A DNA stretch of 64,000 nt from Formicarius rufipectus (lineage: Eukaryota; Chordata; Aves; Passeriformes; Formicariidae), in assembly GCA_013399695.1 (NCBI GenBank), contig VXAU01003525.1, positions 1-64,000 on the forward strand, given 5' to 3'. Of this stretch, positions 59,116 to 64,000 are shown piece after piece. A program made the position numbers and the translations under genes. The first letter of the stretch is position 1, and every line of letters starts with the position of its first letter. The notes below the pieces were generated by a model, which was not told the origin of the DNA, made no database searches, and was given only the letters and a program-made list of their open reading frames with translations.

Positions 59116-61559
59116 TATTTGAATCATATGTTCTTTAAAACATCTGCCAGCCATCTGAAACTTGCAAATATTCCTCAGTAAAAACATCTTCATAACTTCG
59201 TAAAAACTTAGTGATATATAGCACTATGTTAAAAAAAAAATCCCTTTCTGCACTGAGTTCAGGTGGTTCTCAAGCAGGTTATTGGGCTGGTGCTGATAGT
59301 TTTATGTAAGGATAGTCACTGCAGATGCTTGGTCCAGTCATTCCCTTTTAATTGATGTAAAAAATAAACTTTACTTTTTTAATTTTTATAAAACAGAGAA
59401 GCTGAGAAGAGAATTCCTCCACAGAAAAATCGGATTTTTCACAGAAGGTAAAAAAGAAAAAGAGGCATTTGGATTAGAAAGGAAGTGCTGGATTTGGAAA
59501 AGAGTTGTTGTGTATTAGGCAAACAGTAGTTTCTGTGCATTAAACTCCCCTGCTCTATTCAGACTGCATTTCCCTTGAGAGGATCTTGTTGTTTAGCAAA
59601 GTTGTTGCATCCCGTAAGACCTTGGTCAGGTGCATAATGGGTATATAGGTCAGGAGGGATCACCCTTACCTAAACTGCTGTGGTTTCTGAGTGCAAACGA
59701 TCCCAAGCTCCAGAAAAGTGCATGAGACTGGAAAGCTGAGGCCACTTGGTAAAAATGTTTGAAAGTATTAGCACACTGACACAGAAACTTGTTTTTTAGC
59801 AGGATGACTGTGGAGATGACTCAGTTACCTGTGAGCACAGATGAGCAGGGAACAAGATATTGGGATTTAGGCATCCAGCGCTCTGGGAATCATTTTACTA
59901 TAAAATGATTGTGACAGGGCAGACCAAAAGTACATTGTCTTCACCAGTCCTGCTGGATAAAAATTTGGTCACCTGTAGGAAGCTTTAATACTGTTTTTGA
60001 CACTGGGACATGATGTGAACAGTGGGATGTGGAATCCTGACACAAGGACATGATGGGAATGGTGCAACACAGGGTCTGCTGCACTCTTGGCCATTTCCCA
60101 GTAAAAGGCAGCAGCGGCAAGGTTTGGCTGCAGTGTGGCTTGAGGAAAAGCCTGGGTTTGGTGTTTGTAGGCAGATAATTGTCTCCTTATGCTGCTGAAA
60201 TTATTACTGGTGTCACCTCCAAACAGGACTCCAATGAGTTGAGCCTCTGAATAGCATTGCTTGAAGAGATTCCTTGTTCCATCAAATGCAGTTTATACCT
60301 CATCACCTCTAAAATTCCTTGAGAAAAAGTTCATCTGACCTTAAAGAGGGTGGGAGAGAATGAAAACCTGCCTGGGGAAAGAATCAAACATTTTTATTGC
60401 CTTCCTTTTGTTAGGGAATGCTTTAAACACAGATCCCAAAGCTGAGGAAACACTGAAGTAGCTCATTCTCAGCTACTTGATTGATTTTCTTACTGATACC
60501 TTGGAAGTGCTCACTACTCCATGGGTCAAAGCACCAGCCAAGAAGCAAAGGAGGTTTTCTATTTCTGCATTTTTAAGGAGCTGGGAGCGGTTATAACTGG
60601 ATGCTGCAGCAACTGATGCTCAGTGATGGATACATCTGCTTGGCTGAACAACAGAAATCTGCCTAATTAGATGCTGTTTGAGAGTGACCTGCTTCTGCCA
60701 CTCTAACATACAGATCTTCTCATTGAGGGAGGATACAGTTCTTCTCTAGAAAATCACAAATCAAAGCTTGGTCATGCTGGCTTCTAACAGTGAAGGGATT
60801 GTTTATATTTTCCAGAGCTGCAGGGGGAAGTTTACTGGAGGTTCAAACCACAGAGGGGAAAAATGAAATGTAAATTTCCTTCAGAGCTCACACACGGAAC
60901 TCCACTTGCCCACAGGGCTTGTAAACCACCCGTTCAGCTGCTGAGCAGAAAGCAAACCCAAAGGCAACCCCAAAAAATCTACAGAGCTTCTGAGTGAGTG
61001 GCTGGGAACTAAATGCTTCCTCAAGCATGGGAAGAGGTGCAGCTGATTTATGGCAGGAGACTTGGAGGTGAACCAGTTCCAAAGCCTTCTGATCTTTTCA
61101 CTGGTCCCTGATTTGGACTCCTGAGTCCTGTCCATTGCTGGATTTCTTTTAAAAGTGCTCAAGAGAAGCAGTCAGACCTGAAGCTAGAGACGATGGATTC
61201 AGAGTGGTTGGCTAAGGATCAGATTCAGAAGAACATGTAACAATGGGACATTGAGCTTTCGTGGGAAAAAGGCCCCTAGATGTGTCTTGGGTGATTATTT
61301 CTACTCTCCTGCTAAGAGATGGGTGTTGTTTTCAGGCACATCTGATGGTGGACACTTTCTAATGGTCTCAGAAAAAAATTTGTTTCCTCCTGGAAACACC
61401 CACAATGTCAAGTTCTTATACTGGAAGCAGTGACGATGCTTTTCTTTTTCAAGGTTTACAGCCACCACTGTCACTTAACAAACCTTAAAGTCCCTGCTTG
61501 GAAGGCTCTGCCAGGAGTGGGCAGGCACTGCAATATTTCAGCTCTCCTTCAGCTGCCCT
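59116..61559. other. Unique sequence
   Basis: No gene or interspersed repeat is recognised in 2.4 kb. Short A-runs only. Confidence 0.4.
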
Positions 61560-61935
61560 GCCAGTGATGAATACTGTTTAATTACAAAAGCAGAATTTCT
61601 GTCATTTCTCTCAGCATGGCTTCTATTGGAGAAGATTAAACATCAGCCAAACACTACTGAATTACCTTTTTAAACCTATTATTTCAACGTGATTAACTTC
61701 TCTTCTTTTCATTTAGCTGTAAGCAAAATCTTGTTTACAAGGCAAAAAAAATGCATTTGCTATAATATCGGCAATAATAATAAAAATGAACATCACAGGG
61801 AAATAATTTATGTGTAAACCAGCATAAAAATGTCATTGATGCATGAGTTTCCTCTTCAATTAATAAAAAGGAGGAAATATTTAAAAACAATTTATCAAGG
61901 TAATACATACAGTTCATATATCATGCACTCACAAA
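61560..61935. promoter_or_regulatory. Strong candidate conserved non-coding element
   Basis: CTGTTTAATTACAAAAGC, CAACGTGATTAAC, TTTGCTATAATATCGGC, GGAAATAATTTATG, TGTCATTGATGCATGAG and TCAATTAATAAAAAGG. 375 bp of motif-dense, repeat-free sequence. Inferred. Confidence 0.38.
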
Positions 61936-62284
61936 GACTGTACAGTATCCATTCCACAAATAGCTGTGTGACCTGCACTGTTGCACAGATGCTGAATTCC
62001 TTTGGGTGACCTAATTTGGAGCAGTTGCACAGGACAAGACTGACTTTATACCAAATGAAGATCCAGGGTCAAAATACTGACAGAAGTATGTTCTCTTAAA
62101 ATAGGTAATAATTAATGCTGATTGGATAACACAAAATAAATGAGAATACAGCTGTTGATGATTCTGGCTTCATTATCTACCTTTCACTGAGATTGTTGTC
62201 ACCACCCATAAATCCAAGTGATCTGTTCTCTGATATGTATGATGGAGCTAAGTTTTGAAGTGGTCACAAGGTTGACACTAATCA
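61936..62284. other. Unique sequence
   Basis: AT-rich; nothing is recognised beyond TAATAATTAATGCTGATTGG near 62105, which could belong to another regulatory element. Confidence 0.35.
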
Positions 62285-62614
62285 CTGAATCACAGAATGG
62301 TTAGTGTAGGAAGGGACCTTAGAGATCACCTCATTCTAACCCCCTGCCATGGGCAGGGACACCTTCCACCAGCCCAGGTTGCTCCAAGCCCTGTCCAACC
62401 TGGCCTTGGACACTTCCAGGGATGGGGCAGCCACAGCTTCTCTGCCCAACCTGTGCCAGGGACTGCCCACCCTCAGTAACAATTTTTTTCTCAATATTGA
62501 ATCTAAACCTACTCTCTTTCAGTTTGAAAGAGCCTGATGTCCTGTTGGAGACAGACTGTTTACAAGGACATGTAGTGACAGGACAAGGTGGGTTGGCTTG
62601 GCTTCAGTCTGAAA
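62285..62614 (-). mobile_element. CR1 LINE 3' fragment with inverted 5' segment
   Basis: 62285-62529 is a minus-strand CR1 3' end: TGAATCACAGAATGG, GCCATGGGCAGGGACACC, CAGCCCAGGTTGCTCC, AACCTGGCCTTGGACACTTCC, GGGATGGGGCAGCCACAGC and ATCTAAACCTACTCTC. From about 62544 the same element continues in the opposite orientation: GGAGACAGACTGTTTACAAG, GACATGTAGTGACAGGACAAGG and GGCTTCAGTCTGAAA read as plus-strand CR1. Both parts reach the same internal region (CTTTCAGTTTGAAAG against CTTCAGTCTGAAA). This head-to-head layout is what twin priming during LINE insertion leaves. Confidence 0.9.
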
Positions 62615-63244
62615 CCTTGTCCTTTGTGCAGAGTTGGCACTCAAAAACCAGATGGCTTTGTAGTCACATATGGAAACTAATTCATATTTAGAAGTTTTAA
62701 TATTGAAGAAGAATTATAGAATACCCATGCTGAACAGAAATATAGGCATTGTCAACTATGTATTGAATCCTGTCCATTGATTTGTGGCAATCTGAGTAAA
62801 CCTTTTCCATTAATTACACCCCTACAAAGAAACTGGTGTCTTTCCTACACTTGGCATTTTTAAATTTACCTCTTACATCAGTATCTGAAATGGTGTCTCC
62901 TATTAAAGAGATGTATACTAATTTAAAATAATTTTCCTGTTTTTTACAGTATTTACTATCTGAAAAGCATCAACAATGCTTTCCAAGGAAGAGAGAAATA
63001 TAATTTAGTTACTTGTCACTTTTCTTGTTTTTCAGAATTGTCCTTAGGTAAATGTGTATGAAATGATAATTGCTAGAAAATTACAGTCTGTTAAAGCTTT
63101 TGTATCCTTCCAGATGATGTGTTTGGCCTAGGACTCAACCACAGGAAAACCTTCTCCTCTGTAGACTCTCAGGTGTTGTGCAGGTATTCCCCCTCTGCCT
63201 TGCCATGGAGGAAAAGGAGGACTTAGAGCTACTAGTTCAGGGGC
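62615..63244. other. Unique AT-rich sequence
   Basis: No gene or repeat is recognised. Confidence 0.4.
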
Positions 63245-63261
63245 TTTTTTTTTTTTTTTTT
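63245..63261 (+). repeat. Poly(T) tract, T17
   Basis: T17 within a 158-codon plus frame (63178-63654), whose FFFFF segment is therefore an artefact. Confidence 0.9.
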
Positions 63262-63741
63262 ATCTCCTGGTGCTGTAAAAAGGAAGATCAAAGTGTGAAT
63301 AAGTTGGCACAAAGCATAGGAAGCCATGCAAGATGTGGTGCTTCCTGCTTTCTCTCCCAGACCCATAAACCTGCATACCCTGCATTCCCAACAGTGGGTG
63401 CAGGGCTTGGGAACAGCCAAACCCTGAAAATCCAGTTGGATTTGGTTTCGAACCTGAAAGGAGCAAAGGACACTTCAAGAAGGAGGAGCAAAGGGGTTCC
63501 TGGAAATGATGCTGCTCTCCTGGAGCTGGGTTGTTCCCTTGTTTTGTCCCACAGCCTGGCACTGCAGGAGCTGCAGGTGGAAGTGCTGCTGCGCTTGACT
63601 GGGATGTCTCTGGGAGGTGTGAGAAACAGGATAGTTTCAGTTTCTGTTTGCTGAAGCTGCTTGTTTACTGCCGTGTGGGGTTGACGATTTTCCAGGGAAA
63701 TTTATATCCCCCCACCTGGGGAGGCTTCTCATCCCACTGGG
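63262..63741. other. Unique sequence
   Basis: No gene is recognised; overlapping frames lie on both strands. Confidence 0.4.
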
Positions 63742-63762
63742 AAAAACAAAACAAAACAAAAC

Positions 63763-63793
<31 letters not shown>

Positions 63794-63794
63794 C
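63742..63794 (+). repeat. (CAAAA)n microsatellite
   Basis: About ten CAAAA units with one slip (CAAAAAA). Likely length-polymorphic. Confidence 0.93.
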
Positions 63795-64000
63795 ATGCAG
63801 AAATCCAGTGTGATACTAAGCAGTCTTTGAAAACTGAAGATACCGGTCTCACCCTGGCACCAGGGCTGCTGGTGTGTGGGTTTGCCTGGGGAATTTGGGT
63901 GCTGATTGGGGGAACATCAAAGAGCACAGCTAGAATAGGGGATGGAGTTTTACATCTGGAGGAGATAAAAATATTTTTTGTGCAGAGAGAGGGACAGGGC
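63795..64000. other. Unique sequence to window end
   Basis: Nothing is recognised. Confidence 0.4.

Noticed and set aside
63178..63654. 158-codon plus-strand open frame
   Set aside because: Runs through a T17 tract giving a run of Phe; no domain.
1..64000. CRISPR arrays, operons, phage or plasmid features
   Set aside because: Vertebrate-type sequence with CR1 elements; no regularly spaced repeats other than simple and minisatellite DNA, and no bacterial coding density.

Overview
This window looks like nuclear DNA from a bird, probably a neoavian and perhaps a songbird. The main evidence is eight short, 5'-truncated CR1 LINE fragments of avian type. Their 3' regions carry the familiar blocks TGGAAGGGACC, GGGCAGGGACACCTTCCA, ACTTCCAGGGATGGG and CTAAACCTACTCTCTTT. 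No bacterial, viral or organellar gene is visible. I found no SINE family that would suggest a mammal.

I cannot support any protein-coding gene. Open frames are short, carry no domain I recognise and overlap one another on both strands. The longest (263 codons, minus strand, 17514-18305) runs through a minisatellite. The window therefore reads as a large intron or a gene desert: mostly unique sequence, few repeats, and many AT-rich islands dense in TAAT/ATTA cores, octamer-like motifs and retained CpGs. Such islands are typical of conserved non-coding (enhancer-like) elements beside a developmental gene. Conservation cannot be seen from one sequence, so these calls are inference.

Layout. 1-11.6 kb: unique sequence with candidate regulatory islands, one CR1 fragment (5.38 kb), a 20-bp tandem duplication (10.1 kb) and a possible poly(A)-ended retrocopy tail (10.68-10.85 kb). 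11.6-20.9 kb: three CR1 fragments, an ancient sauropsid-type repeat (12.4 kb), a strong 22-bp-unit TG/CA minisatellite (17.88-18.16 kb), a long AT-rich island (18.4-18.76 kb) and a G-quadruplex motif (18.8 kb). 21-29 kb: almost repeat-free, with strong candidate elements at 26.7-27.0 and 28.9-29.25 kb. 29.28-29.94 kb: a minus-strand block with AATAAA and a degraded poly(A) tract, the best retrocopy candidate. 31-45 kb: several candidate elements (33.6, 35.0, 37.2-38.2, 43.8-44.3 kb) and two CR1 fragments. 45-64 kb: an inverted CA/TG pair (47.8 kb), one CR1 fragment (48.3 kb), a fossil palindromic repeat (50.6 kb), T/G- and C/T-rich tracts, a CpG-dense block (54.48-54.76 kb), further AT-rich islands (58.8 and 61.6 kb) and a CR1 copy with an inverted 5' segment (62.3-62.6 kb).

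There are no genes here to place in a pathway. The most interesting items are the inverted CR1, the two poly(A)-ended blocks (retrocopies are rare in birds), the CpG-dense block and the minisatellite open in several frames.
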